A stretch of DNA of 64,000 nt from Desarmillaria ectypa (lineage: Eukaryota; Basidiomycota; Agaricomycetes; Agaricales; Physalacriaceae). The stretch covers positions 2,232,001-2,296,000 of the forward strand of contig JAUDYN010000006.1 of NCBI GenBank assembly GCA_030407005.1, given 5' to 3'. Positions 1 to 12,839 of this stretch are shown here, one piece after another. Position numbers and translations under genes: made by a program. Position 1 is the first letter of the stretch; each line of letters starts with the position of its first letter. Below the pieces are notes generated by a model. The model was not told where the DNA came from and ran no database searches. It saw only the letters and a list, made by a program, of their open reading frames with translations.

Positions 1-1771
1 TGATGACTATGACCAAGGAAAAAAGGACAATCAAGACATTGTCATCCTTTCCCCAGAATGTTTTTGAGCACTTGTATTACCCACAACCAATAAACAGATC
101 ATGTGGATAAGAGATGCAACTCAACAAAAGAAACAGTGAGATCAAGGGATTGAAAAATCCCTTAACTATGAATGAGGAATCATGCAAGAAGATGAAATAT
201 TATGGTATGATGGATGCATTTATATCCCCAAAGATAAAATTCTGCAAGGTGAAATCATTGCCCAGCATCATGACCATATCATGGCAGGACATCCAGGCAT
301 CATCAAAACCAAGGAGCTAATATTATAAGAATATTGGTGGCCTCAAATAAAAAGAGACATAAAAAGATACATCAAAGAATGTGAGACATGTCAGAGAACA
401 AAAAGTGACATCTGGGCCAAGGCCAACCTCCTTCATCCAAACACAAGTCCCAACACCCTTTGGACCTATATCTCAGTCGATATGGTAACTGGTCTTCTAG
501 AATCAGATAGGTATGACATATTACTCATCATCATGGATCAATTTTCCAAAAACATCCTTTTAATCCCTTGTCATGAAGAATTATCTGCTGAAGAATGAGC
601 CCATATACTCTGAGACCATGTCTATACAAAGCATGGAATGCCCCAAGTTGTAATCTCAGACCAAGGACCCCAATTTATATCCACCTTCATAAAAGAGCTC
701 TACTGGATGCTAAACATCATCTAGAACACATCCACTGCATACCACCCTCAGACCAATGGCCAAACTGAATGGGTCAATCAGGAAGTTGAGCAATATCTCT
801 GAATCTTTATCAATCACTGACAAACAGACTGGGCTGAGTGGTTACCACTCGCTGAATTTTCCCACAACAATCAGGTACACTCAGCCACAGGAAAAAGTCT
901 ATTTATAATCCTATATGGCAGAAATCCTCTTCTCCTTCCCAGTGCCATGCAAAAAGTTCTGTTTGCAAATCCAGCTGCCATGGAATTCACCAAAACCATG
1001 GTGCAAGTCCACAAGGAAGTTTATGAAGCTTTGAAAAAGGCAGCCATGCAGATGAAAGCACAATATGACAAGAATAAGCAACCAACTTGAGAATATCAAG
1101 CAGGTGATAAGGTATGGCTCGACACAGCCAACCTTCACCTTCCATGACCAAAGAAAAAGCTTGACAACAAATGAACAGGACCATTCAAGATCCTTGAAAA
1201 AACAGGGGCAGCAGCATACAAGCTCAAGCTACCATTCCATTGGAAGATACATTCCTGATTCAATGAAAAGTTGTTAACACTATACATGGCACCTTTATTT
1301 CCTAATCAACAACAACCATCACCACCCCCTCCTGACCTCATCGACAGTCAAGAAGAATATGAGATTGAAGAAGTGCTAGACTCCCAAACCCATCGAGTAC
1401 ATACCAAAAAGGGACAACTATCAAGAATTGTTGTAGACTATCTTGTCAAATGGAAAGAATGGACAAGAGAACACAATTCTTGGGTCTAAGAAACCAAGAT
1501 GGCTAATACCAAGGAAGCAATTGCAGCATACAAGACAGACATTGACTGTGGCATACAAAGTACCAAAATTATAACCAAGGACAAAGCAGTGGTCAAAGTA
1601 TTAGACTATGAATACTCTGGGAATGGCAATGTCACATACTTAGCTCAATGCAAGGATGGACTCTAAAAATAGATCATTAACCTGGATAAAGATATATGGA
1701 AATATTTGATTGATCAGTATTGGATCAGTCAAGCAGAATCACAATATGAAACCCCTAAAGAAGAACCTTAG
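1..1771 (+). pseudogene. Ty3/gypsy copy 0: decayed pol 3' part (integrase to chromodomain)
   Basis: One reading frame can be followed from base 1 to a terminal TAG at 1769-1771. It gives the linker after RNase H, the integrase zinc finger (HPGI...CETCQRTKSD, about 290-410), the integrase core (SVDMVTG, ISDQGPQF and NQEVEQY carrying the D, D and E), a GPF-type C-terminal region and a chromodomain (EYEIEEVLDS...DYLVKWKEW, about 1355-1490). More than ten in-frame TGA, TAG and TAA codons interrupt it, so it is dead. The 5' half and the left LTR lie outside the window. The sequence is clearly the same family as the three minus-strand copies further right, but more diverged and poorer in CpG. Confidence 0.93.
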
Positions 1772-1803
1772 CAGTCAGGATGACTGCTTTAACAAGGGGG
1801 TAA

Positions 1804-2207
1804 TGTTATGATTTTTCCATTATCTTATCTCATCCAATGTCATAATGCTTATGCACTGCTCATATTATCAATCACCCTCACTCATCCATCAATAACCTTA
1901 TTGATGCACCCATACTGTCACCTCAACCACCTCACCTGACCATAGTAGCACCCCTAAAACACTTCAACACATAGTTCATGCATTATACACACTTGGACAA
2001 CACTCACATTTGTACCCCAGTTTTCAGTATATAAGTAGTGTATTCATTGTGTATATACTGTATTTTTTGACTAAACTTAATTCATATACCTCTTCTACCA
2101 CCACATTCAAAGATTATAGCCATGACTATTCTGGATCACTGTTCAAACACATAACAGCCCATTAGTCATGCCAATCCCAAGATCACATGCAAAGACAGGT
2201 TCTAACA
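1804..2207 (+). repeat. 3' LTR of gypsy copy 0, with polypurine tract
   Basis: A 404 bp block begins TGTTATGATTTTTCC and ends TTCTAACA, and is immediately preceded by the polypurine tract AACAAGGGGGTAA (1791-1803). The same junction is seen in reverse at the other gypsy copies. A TATA-like stretch (cagtatataagtagtg) lies about 2030. The target duplication cannot be checked because the left end is outside the window. Confidence 0.9.
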
Positions 2208-5200
2208 TAAAATATAACTAGAGAAAAGGACAATCAAGTTCATAGCATACTAAAGAAATAAATTCCTTATCCAAGCCTCCAGCTTAGTATACTTTAGCAG
2301 CCTTGCATCTAGCATTGCTAGCAGACAGCATGGAAGCTTGTTGCTATCACTCAGAACTTGCTTTCAAAGCTCAATCTCTTGAAAGGATGATGAGTCACAC
2401 TCTTTCACTCTTCTCTGCTATCAGAAGCAGGTGGTTCTTGTATCTTCTTATATACTTACTGTATACAAAAGATCTTGTAAAAGCAAACTGTAATTCTCTC
2501 ACTCGAGAGTTTTCCAGCCTTACAATATCACTATGATATCATATGTTATCATCACATATTGCTCACACCTTGTACCTTCTTACAGAGAGAATATTTTGCC
2601 TTGAATTATAGAGACAAAATACTTCTAAAGTACAACTGAAGAGTTTTTTCAGGAATTTTAAAAAAAAATAGATTATTGCTATGAATATATTAGCTATCAC
2701 CAAAAAATTGCCAGAAATTAGAAAATCTGGCTTGGCCAAATTCTACAGAATATATAAAAACTTTATTTTAGACTCAAATGTATATTATTTATAGTCTGCT
2801 GAAGCATTGGCCTACAGATCTCAGTGTTAAGGGCTCAAAGATCTTAACAAATAGTATCAAGTAAGATATCCTTTAGCAGGCATTATGACTTCTGCACCAC
2901 CATGACTGAAAAGCTCTCATCTTGTTCAGATAGCCACTGAGCATGTCTTGCAATACTGCAGGTTGCTCAGAGAGCACTTAGTTTGATGGGTGGCATGCAA
3001 GGCATCTGGATGATGTCTGAGTAGAAATAGGAGTTGTGACTCTTTTATATGGCAACCTTTGACCACTGCTTCTCTCATCACTTTTATAAAGGTTTTTATG
3101 ATGATAGTAGCCTCCTGTAGGTCTCTATGCTAAGAGTAGAATCAGATGATGCATTCTATATGCTCTAGCTCTGAGACAGCATTCAAGTTTTTAGCCTATA
3201 TGATGAGTGTATAGATATATATCCTGTATGCTTTAGCACTGGGACTTAGGATTATTCAGATCTATCCTGCCACAATTTATGGGCAGCTTGTTTATACTTG
3301 TATTAGAGTCATGCTAACAGAGATAAGAATAAGTGCATATAATGAAGACTATGGAGTGTGTGGGCCTTGACAAAGCTATTAGCAATATTACTCTTAAGCT
3401 GAAGCCCTAAGGATGAGTATGGACAGAAGTCTATGGAGATAAGAGTAGTTAGGGACAAAGGTTAGTCCTACAGATCAGATTTTATATACTGAAGATGATA
3501 GAGAGAAAGAGCATTAGCTGAATCAAGTTGATATTTGAACTGAGATAGTAATTCTACATCTTATATACTAGTCTGTAGTCTAGGTTAAGTCCTATTTATT
3601 ATCATGTCAGAAGCTAAGGGAGTCAGAATTCTAAGAGCTCTGATGTAACACCTATTTGTTACTGATACAGGTTCTGGAATTGATAGATAAATAAGTAGAT
3701 GAAGAAGTGAAATAGTAATTAGAGTAATAAATAGAAACCAGAAATCAGAGGCCATAGAGGCTACAGATGCTGATAAGGTTGAGTCCAAGATTAAGTGAAT
3801 GAGTTAAAGAGTGTGGCTTGAATTAAAGATCTGCAGGATGAGCATGATAGCTTGTTCTGATGAGCAAATATTTTTAGAGGCCCCTATATTTCCTACATCT
3901 TTGTATTTTATCAGGTTTAAAGAATTTTATTTATACAAGTCTAATTAGTATGAGATCTTACTCTTTGAGATCTCCTCTCATATCTTATGCATCAGCCATT
4001 CTATAGCACATAGTCCTCCCATATCTATGATGTGCAGTTTTAGCCTTTTCTCAGAAGTCTTAGCTATCTTATCAGTGAGTATGAGCTGCAGTCCCAAGGT
4101 ATTACAAGAGCTAATAGGCTTCTAGCTTTATCACTATGTCTCTCTTTCTACTAGACTATATATACCTGATAGTCTCAGTGAGAATATTTATCACTCTCAT
4201 TGAACTGCTAGATATGTTTTTTGTTTTTTCTTATAGTAATTCTCTTAGCTTATCAGATACTCTCATTGGACTGAAGAGTATTCATGTATTCTCACACTAT
4301 TGAATAAAAAATTTATTCCATCATCTACTGAGACTCATCTAAATCTATTCTCTAGCTATGTTCTCTGATTTTAATGAATCCTCATAATCTGTTATGCTTA
4401 TGCTGTGGACCTCTGATTCAAATCACACTTCAACTAATTCACTTAATCTTAGACTTCACCTTATCAGTCTCTGCAGCTTCTGATTTCTAGTTTCTATTTG
4501 TTATTCTAATTACTATTTTATTTCTATTTTACCTACTTATTCATTTATTAATTCCAGAACCTATATTAGTAACAAATAGATATTATATCAGAGCTCTTAG
4601 GATCCTAATTTCTCTATATTCCAATATAGTAATAAATAGGACTTAACTCAGACTATAGACTAGTATATAAGATATAGAATTACTTGTACTACCTTAGTTC
4701 AAATATCAACTTGATTCAGCTAGCATACTTTCTCTCACTATCATCTCCAGTCTATGGAATCTGATCTGTAAGACTAATCTTTGTTCCTGATCACTCTTGC
4801 CTCTGTGGACTTCCATCTATATACATTCTTAGGACTTTGACTTAGGGGTGACATTGCTAATAACTTTACCAAGGCCCTTGTACTCTACAGCCTCTGCTAC
4901 ATACATTCATTTCTATCTCTATTAGCATGACTCTAATAATATATTCAAACTCAAACTCTTGAGTCAAAATTTTCTTGAAATGTCAGATATCTTCACTATT
5001 CTATCTGAAACTGACTACACTTCTGTGGCCAGTAACTATTACAATTTTTCTTACCATCTTGTCTTATCTAGGTGTTATCTTCTATCTTATCCACTATTTA
5101 GGTACTTGGATTTCTTACATCATTAAGATTCATACACAGTCATACAACATGACTTGCAAGAATATGTAAGCTATATGCACATCCTCTTTTCACATGAATA

Positions 5201-5603
5201 CCAGGACTTTCCTTCAAGATGACTGTGATGCTTGTGTATCTTGCTTTTGGACTTCTTTTCAGTCTGGCTATGACACTGTTACTAGACCAACCAGAGCTGT
5301 TTACTGTGATATACATTAGTCTTGCTACTTTATAGGTTTCAGGCTAGAAAATTATATGATATATGCATTGGACTCTAGCTCACAGTACTTGTTATTAAGA
5401 CACACTATTTTGTATATAATTAGGTGAAGCTATAGCCTTAAGCCTCAGCTTCAGACTAAAGTTTAATCCTATACTCATCTCAAGTATCTTCTGACTTACT
5501 CTGATTCCTCCTTCTTCTTCACAAACTAAGATATTAGTTATCTGACTCTTGATAAATCTGCAATGACATCATAGGTGACTGTCCAAATGTGAAGCAGCCT
5601 AGA
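2208..5603. other. AT-rich decayed repeat DNA, no supported gene
   Basis: No open frame longer than about 77 codons shows a recognisable domain. The region is AT-rich, poor in CpG and full of stop codons in all frames, as in the decayed transposons on either side. The only structure I can support is a long imperfect inverted repeat (listed separately). Bases 5580-5603 resemble the end part of the gypsy LTRs (gactgtccaaatgtgaagcagccta, compare 16978-17010), suggesting a fragment of another LTR abutting the family-B LTR. Confidence 0.6.
3290..4945. repeat. Long imperfect inverted repeat (arms about 0.6 kb, spacer about 0.5 kb)
   Basis: The left arm (about 3290-3880) is the diverged reverse complement of the right arm (about 4370-4940). 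Landmarks that pair include 3305 ttagagtcatgctaacag with ctattagcatgactctaa at about 4920; 3495 gaagatgatagagagaaag with ctttctctcactatcatct at about 4730; and 3717 aattagagtaataaatagaa with ttctatttgttattctaatt at about 4493. Pairing is continuous apart from small gaps and many substitutions. No coding capacity is visible in the arms. It could be two fragments of one element in opposite orientation or an old foldback element. Confidence 0.7.
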
Positions 5604-6008
5604 TGTTAGATCTGAACTCTGGTATAACAAACAAGGATAAACAGAGAGCTGTATCACATTTGAGTCACTCAATGAGTTCTAGGATATATCACCATAAGCT
5701 AAGAGACTAGCACTTAGTTCTTAGCAAGAGGATTGAGTCTGGGAGAAAGTTTGGTATAGATAAACTTTAGCTCAAAGCTGGAGATACTATAGTGAGAGCT
5801 ACACTATATATATACTAAAGTCCTAATCCTAATAATAGCAATGTCCATACAGTAATTATGCATAAAATAATGAATACAATATAGTGAGTGAGCAACAGTC
5901 ATGAGCCATAGTACAATGGCCATAGTCATTTGATAACAATGAGACAACCAGTCCATGATCTATGATAGGCATTGAGATAAGATAAGAAAAATAGGTGAAA
6001 TTATAACA
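5604..6008 (-). repeat. LTR of gypsy family B (3' LTR of the minus-strand fragment)
   Basis: Read on the minus strand this 405 bp block starts TGTTATAATTTCACC (6008 inward) and ends GATCTAACA (5604). It is followed on its internal side by a purine tract whose complement is ACTCCCTCTG at 6011-6020. Its 3' half matches the LTR that ends at 18029 on the plus strand (TATA stretch, then the self-primer AGCTTTGAGCTAA, then ...GTTCAGATCTAACA). It belongs to a different family from the four main gypsy copies. Confidence 0.8.
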
Positions 6009-7304
6009 ATACTCCCTCTGTAAGACAGGCATTCTGACTGTCATTATGACCTGATCACTGGTCTCTTGAGAGGGCTTCCTCAAGTGTTCTGCATATTTTC
6101 ATCTCTGTTCCATCAATCCTCTCCTCTATCATCATCTTGATTGTTGGCCTTCCAGTAGATGTTAATAAGCTCTTTAAGATCTAAGAGCTCATCTTTGTGA
6201 TATTAGTACTTGATGGCAGGGTGTTTTTTAACCAGATATTGCTATCCAGAACCCTTGCACTTGATATTAATGATGACAGTGAGTGTTGTAGATGTTACTA
6301 CCATAGTCTGGACTTCAATGGCTCCCTGTTTTATCTTGAGATATTCAGCAATTGCTTCTTGTGCATTGCCTAGGTACTTTTTAGCTGTCCACTGGTTTTT
6401 CTCTGGTCTGTAGCCTTTCCATTTGATGAGATAGTCAGTGATTATTTTAGATGGTTTGTCTTTTCTCTTATGGACTTTGCAGGGCTTGTCATCAAGAATG
6501 TGTTTGATCTTGTATTCTTTTTTGCCATGTATGATGTCTGGTAGGAGAGGAGGTGGCTGTTCTTGATTTGAGAATGCTGGTGGACTAGGTCAAATTTTGC
6601 ATTGTTCAATTTAGCCTTTGCACTTTTTGGAATTTCTATCTTTAAATTTTTTGAAAAAGGATCTGCTGCTAGCAGATAGATGGTTTGTTGTTTCCTATCT
6701 CCTTTCTTTGTAGCCAATATGCAATATTAGAGATAGTATTTTCTGACTAGATATGTGCTTCTTCACAAGTGGGTTGATAATATAGATGAATCTGTATATG
6801 TTATCCACCCATTCTAGATCATCTCTCTCTACAGGCTCATCTTCAGGTTGTGAATGATATCTGGATAAATTATCCATGCTATATTTTATCTCAGGGATAT
6901 GCACAAGCTTGAAATCAAACAGAAGTATGTCTGCTACCCATCAGTTGATCACTGCACTTGGATTTATGTCTGGATTATTGATCATTCTCTTGATGGCTGT
7001 AGCATCTACTTCAACCACCAAGCTCTTGACTCCAATTTTCCATATAGCAGCCTCTTTCAATGCCCTATATAGGCCATAGAGTTTGAGCTTAGACTGGCTA
7101 TATTTAGACTTTGTATTATTAAGTGGTATTGATCCAAAGTGGGATAGGTATCTTTGTTTCATATTTTGTGAGTTTTCTTGGAAAATAGTGTATCCAACTG
7201 CTTGAGAGCTTGTATCAACTGCTAGGATAACAGGAGTGTTCAATTTATAGTCTATAGGATGGAGAGTGGGTAATTCAATGATTGTATTTTTCAAGGCTTT
7301 TTGA
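6009..7304 (-). pseudogene. Gypsy family B pol fragment: RNase H to chromodomain
   Basis: On the minus strand, 7294-6941 encodes an RNase H-like region (ILAVDTSSQAVGYTIF; SKYSQSKLKLYGLYRAL; VVEVDATAIKRMINNPDI). It is followed at about 6904-6760 by the typical linker of this class (HIPEIKYSMDNLSRYHSQPEDEPVE). A gap or frame change leads to a chromodomain at about 6540-6330 (KEYKIKHILDDKPCK...DYLIKWKGY). The integrase between them is missing or very short, and reverse transcriptase is absent: at about 7305 the sequence switches directly into a family-B LTR in the opposite orientation. Sequence differs clearly from the main gypsy family (different linker and RNase H), so this is a second family. 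Confidence 0.8.
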
Positions 7305-7484
7305 GTTATTATGATTTTACTTCTTTTCTTATCTTATCTCAGATATCTATCTTATTATATCTAATCTAAGCATCTATCATAGACCAAAGACTGGTTGTCT
7401 CATTGATATTGATAATATGCTATCTACATGTTTATATCTAGATTTTATAATTTTGTAACAATACTATCACATATCTATCCTATA

Positions 7485-7908
7485 TGTTAGGGACTGACTT
7501 GGGCACGTGACTTGGGATGATCAGCTGATCTCTCTGGGCTGTTATGCGTTCGAATGATCACCCAAGTTGAGAGATAGAAGCCAAAGATCTTCTGTGTTGT
7601 GCAAACAAGAAGTATATGGTGTTAATTTAAACAAGAGATAGAGTACAATGGTCTAGTTTACTCTGTTTATATAGTATTTCTATGGGGTTTATATTTAGGT
7701 GAAACACTACGGTCCATGCACAAATGGTGTCGAAGTTGGATGATCCAGGAGGATCATAGAACCAATAGAAAGCATCTGGGGTAACAGACGGTGAGAACGA
7801 GGGTGGTAGCCAGCAAATAGCTGGATACAAGTCAGTTTCTTGAATAGATTAGATAGATGAGTCATGGATATGACTTGGATAAGATAAGATAACGGAAAAA
7901 TCATAACA
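7485..7908 (-). repeat. 3' LTR of gypsy copy 1
   Basis: On the plus strand it reads TGTTAGGGACTGACTTGGG ... GGAAAAATCATAACA; 424 bp, the same length as its partner at 15597-16020. The adjacent 7909-7920 complement is the polypurine tract (AACAAGGGGGTAA in element sense). It holds a TATA-like signal (minus strand ctatataaacag, about 7665-7677), followed some 35 nt later by the self-primer segment ATCTCTTGTTTAA (7626-7638 complement). Confidence 0.95.
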
Positions 7909-7940
7909 TTACCCCCTTGTTAAAGCAGTCGTCCCAACTG

Positions 7941-10900
7941 CTAAGTCTCTTCCAAAGGGGTGTCGAACTGTGTTGCGATTTGACTGATCCAGTACTGATC
8001 AATCAGTTTCTTCCATATTTCTTCATCTGGATTGACAATCCACTTGGTATATCCGTCTTTTCTTTTGGCGAGATAGGCTACATCACCGTGTTCTGAGTAT
8101 TCGTGGTCCAGTATCTTGACCACTTCTTTGTTCTTGGTTGCGATTTTTGGAGTGTATATGGCGTGGTTTATGCTAGCCTGGTACTCTTGGATCGCTTCCA
8201 ATGCGTTCATCATTTCGTTCTCTCGAACCCATGAGTTGTGCTCATGAGTCCATCCTTTCCATTTGACTAGGTAGTCCGTGACTTCCCTAGATGGTTGTCC
8301 TTGCTTGGATCATACTTTTCTGGTGCGCGAATCCAAGACTTCTTCAATTTCATATTCTTCTTGACCATCAATGAGGTCCGGAGGAGGAGGCAGTGGTTGT
8401 TCTTGATTCGGAAATGAGGGTGCGACGTATGGGGTCAACAGTTTTTCATTGAACCAGGGGTGAATCTTCCAATGAGGCAGCAGCTTCAACTTGTATGCTG
8501 CTGCTCCTGACTTCTCGATGATTTCGAACAGTCCCATTCGTTTGTCATTGAGCTTTTTCTTTGGTCGAGGAAGATGAAGGTTGGCGGTGTCAAGCCATAC
8601 CTTATCCCCAATTTGGTACTTCCTTGGAGTCTGTTTTTTCTTGTCATATTGTGCTTTCATTTGCGCCGCAGCCTTTTCCAATGCTTCATGGACTTCTTTA
8701 TGGACCTTGGCCATCATTTCTGTGAAGTCAACAGCTGCGGGGTTTGCGAAGCTGGTTTTTTGTATTGACTCAGGGATGAGTCAGGGGTTCCGTCCATATA
8801 GGACCATGAAAGGACTTTTGCCCATGGCCGAATGGACTCAGTTGTTGTGGGTGAATTCAGCGAGTGGTAGCCATGCTACCCAGTCGGTCTGTTGATGATT
8901 GACAAAGATACAGAGGTATTTCTCTACCTCCTGGTTGACTCTCTCTGTCTGTCTGTCTGTCTGCGGGTGGTATGCCATGGACGCATTCTGGGTGATGTTC
9001 AACATTCGATATAGTTCTTTCATGAATGTTGAAATGAATTGAGGTCCTCTATCTGAAATGACCACTTGTGGCATTCCATGCTTCACATATACGTGGTTGC
9101 GAAGTATTAATGCCCATCCTTCAGTGGACAACTCCTCATTACACGGAATCAGGAGGATGTTCTTGGAGAAACGATCTACAATGACCAGTAGAGCGTCAAA
9201 TCCATCTGACTTGGGGAGTCCAGTGACCATGTCGACTGAGATATGTGTCCATGGCATGTCGGGTATTGTATTGGGATGAAGAGGTGCAGCCTTGGCCTGC
9301 ATATTGCTCTTCGTTCTTTGACAAGTTTCGCATCCTTTGATGTATGATTCTATGTCCTTCTTCATTTTTGGCCACCAGTACTCGCGAAGTACGAGTTCCT
9401 TGGTCTTGGCGATTCCTGGGTGTCCAGCAGTGATATGATCATGAAATTGGGCGATGATCTCACCACGTAGTATTGAGTCATTCAGAATATAGACTTGTCC
9501 ATCATACCACAGGATTTTGTTTTCCTGGGTGATTCCTCATTCATGGTTGAGGGATTTCTCTATTCCCTGGTCCCACTGTTCCTTCTGTTTTGTTGCGTCT
9601 CTTATACGCATGATCCGTTCTTCAGTTGTTGGTAATACCAATGCTCAAAAGTGTTCTGGGGATAAAACGACAACGTCTTGATTGTCTTCTTTTTCCTGAT
9701 TGTGATCATCTCATCTGCTGAGAAGATCGGCCTTCTGATTAGTGGTTCCAGCTTTATGTTGTAGAACAAAGTGGTACTCTGCTAATTCGGTGACCCACCG
9801 AGCTTGTCGGCGATTCAACTTCTGGGGTTTCCAGAAGTATTGGAGATTTTGGTGGTCAGTCCAGATTTCCATGGTTTCTTTGGCACCCATCAGGTAGTGA
9901 CGCCATTCCTCTAATGCCAGCATAATTGCTAGTAGCTCCTTGTCATAGATTTTGTAATTTCGCTCAGTGACAGTGAGCGCTTTTGACATGAAGGTGACTG
10001 GTCTCCATTTGCCTTCCCTTTCTTGGCTTAGGATGGCACCAATGGCTCCATCACTGGCGTCGGCTTCAACTTGGAACTTTCCATCATCCGAGGGAATCGT
10101 AAGAACTACGTTTGTTGTCATCAACTTCTTAAGTTGATTGAACGCTTGTTCTTGTTCTGGTCCCCATTTCCAGTCTACCTTTCCGGTTAACTGGGTAAGG
10201 GGTCATACTATTCGAGAATAGTCTTTGATGAACTTTTGATAGAAGTTCGTGAATCCTAAGAAAGACTGTAATTCCTTCTTCTTTGTGGGAGTGGGCCACT
10301 CTGCTATACCCGCAATCTTGACTGGGTCCATGCGGATGGCATCTTCGCTGATGATGACTCCAAGGTATTCAGTCTCGAGCACCTCAAACTCGCATTTCTC
10401 AGCTTTGAGGAACAACTTGTTCTCTCGCAGGCATTGGAGTACCTGTCGTACAACATTCTGGTGTTCCGACAAGGATTTGGTGAATATGAGTATATCGTCA
10501 AGGTAGATTGTGACTTTTCCTCCAGTGATCAAATCCTTGAATATATCGTTCATCATCCACTGGAACATGGCTGGTGAGTTTGTAAGTCCAAAAAACATAA
10601 CCGTCGGCTCAAAGAGCCCTCGGTTAGTCCTGAATGCAGCTTTCTCTTCATCTCCATCTCGAATACAGACATTGTTGTAGCCCCAACGAACGTCCAGTTT
10701 GGAAAAGTATTTGGCTCTGCGCAATTTGTCGATCAACTCAGAAATGAGCAGAAGTGGATAACGATTCTTGATCGTCATCTCATTCAATTTCCGGTAATCC
10801 TGGACCGGTCATAGGGAGCCGTCCTTTTTCTTGACGAAGAAGAAAGGAGAGGTGAACAGGGATTTTGAGGGATGAATGCGTCCTGAATCTAAGTTCTCAT

Positions 10901-12200
10901 CCAAGAACTTGTCCAACTGTTCTTGCTCATTTCGGTTGAGCAGGTATACCTTACAGTCCAAGGTAGATTTCATGTTGGGTACCAGTTCAATTGCGTGGTC
11001 CCATGGTCTTCTTTCTGGGAGTTCGTCAAAGCTTGCTTTAGAGAATAGATCTCTGAAGCTTTGATATTGAGGAGGTATGAGTTCCTCAAATGTCTGTTTC
11101 AGTTTTTCCACGTTAGCAGCTGCGGCCAATTCGTTCGCATGATGGACGGCTTGAAGTATAATTTCTTCTTGCATATTGATGGCAAGAATACTTTCTCCTT
11201 CTTTGAGCTCTTCATCCCATCAGTCTTCTTCATCTGCGTCGGGCAAGGTGAAATGGTTTTGGACACAATGACATCATCTGAATGTCAAGGTCCCTGCCTT
11301 CCAGTTGACGAAAGGATTATGGCGTTTAAGCCAGTCATGGCCCAAGTACACGGTCTTGGAACCTAGATCGGTGACCGCAAGGTCAATTTGTTCACTGTGT
11401 CCTCCGATAGTCATCCAGAGTTCTACGAATTCTGTTACATCCCCTGCCTTATTGCGCATTCCGTCAGCATTATAGACTGGTATAGGGACTGTGGCCTTCC
11501 TGGTGTCCAACCGATGTTGCTGGACGTAAGTTCAGTTGATAGAGCTGCCTGTACAGCCACTATCCAACAATGCTTGGGTTGTCAAGATCTGTTTCCCAGT
11601 ACATGGGGAAAGTTGGATGTCTACCAAGAAGTCCCGTCTGGAACTCTTGGTACCACGAATGTACTGAATCAGTTCATGCAGTTCATAGAGCTGTTCTCAG
11701 GCTAGGCTCCCTCCCATCTTTAAGCTTTGGATAAGCTCATCATCAATTTCTCTGAGTCGTTTGGGATGTACCCAAATGGAGAGAATCACTTTGGTGATTG
11801 CCAAATTCTTGGAGTTGCATACTGCACACATTGTCCAGTCCATTCCAAATGGTCTGAGCCATTGGAATTCTTTCTGCTTCCCCATGCATTCGGAAGACTT
11901 GTCTTGCTCCCCCGTACATTCGGAAGCATTTGATACCCCCTTGTTAGGATAGGTGTCGGGTTTGATGCTTCCCTGTACATTCGGAAGGTCGATATTCTGT
12001 TTTTCCAGTGTTCTGGATATCGGGGTACTGGCTTTAGATTGGCTGACTTGCCACATCCTAAAAGCCATGTCGTCTTCTTCATCGGGTACTTCGACAATGG
12101 TAGTTCTGCTGAAATGCCCCCTCTTTACCGCCTGGGTGCTAGCGGGATCCTGTTCCTTTTCTTCGGCCGGCACCACTCATGACGGAGTTTGAATTTCCTT
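7941..12200 (-). pseudogene. Gypsy copy 1 pol: protease, RT, RNase H, integrase, chromodomain
   Basis: A single frame runs from about 12.2 kb to a terminal TAG at 7941-7943, broken by stops at about 11697, 11523, 11274, 10809, 10203, 9711, 9640, 9535, 8838, 8780 and 8310. Protease: ALLDSGCTGSSI at about 11545-11580. Reverse transcriptase: 11174-10203, with FFVKKKDGSL and YLDDILIF (about 10500). RNase H: 10124-9711 (VEADASDGAIGAIL; YDKELLAIMLALEEW). Integrase: CETCQRTKSN zinc finger at about 9330, catalytic SVDMVTG, ISDRGPQF and NQEVEKY. Chromodomain: EYEIEEVLDSRTRKV ... DYLVKWKGW at about 8370-8240. Comparison with copies 0 and 3 shows several stops stand where Arg is expected (CGA to TGA). 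Chromodomains in this clade are known to direct integration to marked chromatin. Confidence 0.93.
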
Positions 12201-12839
12201 GGTCATTGACTCCCAGCTAGTGCCTAAGGCGACCTTTGCATGTTTGCAACCCATACCAGTCTGGTTTGGGTAATCCCGCCCCCTTTTTATCACCTGGGCG
12301 CTAGCGACTTCCTTCCTTTCAGCTTTGATCCTCTGACTTGCCAGCCTGGTTTGATACTCAGCTTCGTCAAGTTTTCCACTCCCCAGACCGGTTTGTCTGG
12401 GTCATCGGTCCTGGCCTTGGTTAGAGGCACTGTCCTGGTCCTCCGCTGACCCTGGCAGAACTGGTGAGCTTGCTCCACCACTCAAGGTGGGTACTGGGAC
12501 GTTCGGACTTCTGGGAGGCCTGAAGGATTCCCACCTACTGGTCCCTGCTCATCGCTGTGCACTTAGCGGCATATCCAGTGAGCTCTGCTCGTTGGACTTT
12601 GTTGTGGTGCCAACACCACTTGGCAAGTCCTGCTCCAGTTCGTCAGAGGCTCAGGATTTGTCACTACAGATACTTGTGTCAGCGTCTTCTAGGAGTATGA
12701 CATACCTGTTTGTTCTTGATGATTCTTTCTTCATCTTTGGCTTTGGTGAAGTCATAGATATATTTTTTGTATGTGATTTTCTATTTTCATAATAATCAGT
12801 CTGACCCGCAGAAACCGAGGACACACCTTGAGACTTGGG

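Noticed and set aside
8941..8965. Short tandem repeat (ctctctgtctgtctgtctgtc) as a regulatory repeat
   Set aside because: It is within the integrase (PQTDRQTERV) and is a slippage-prone codon run; copies 0 and 3 have GQTE/DGQTE there.
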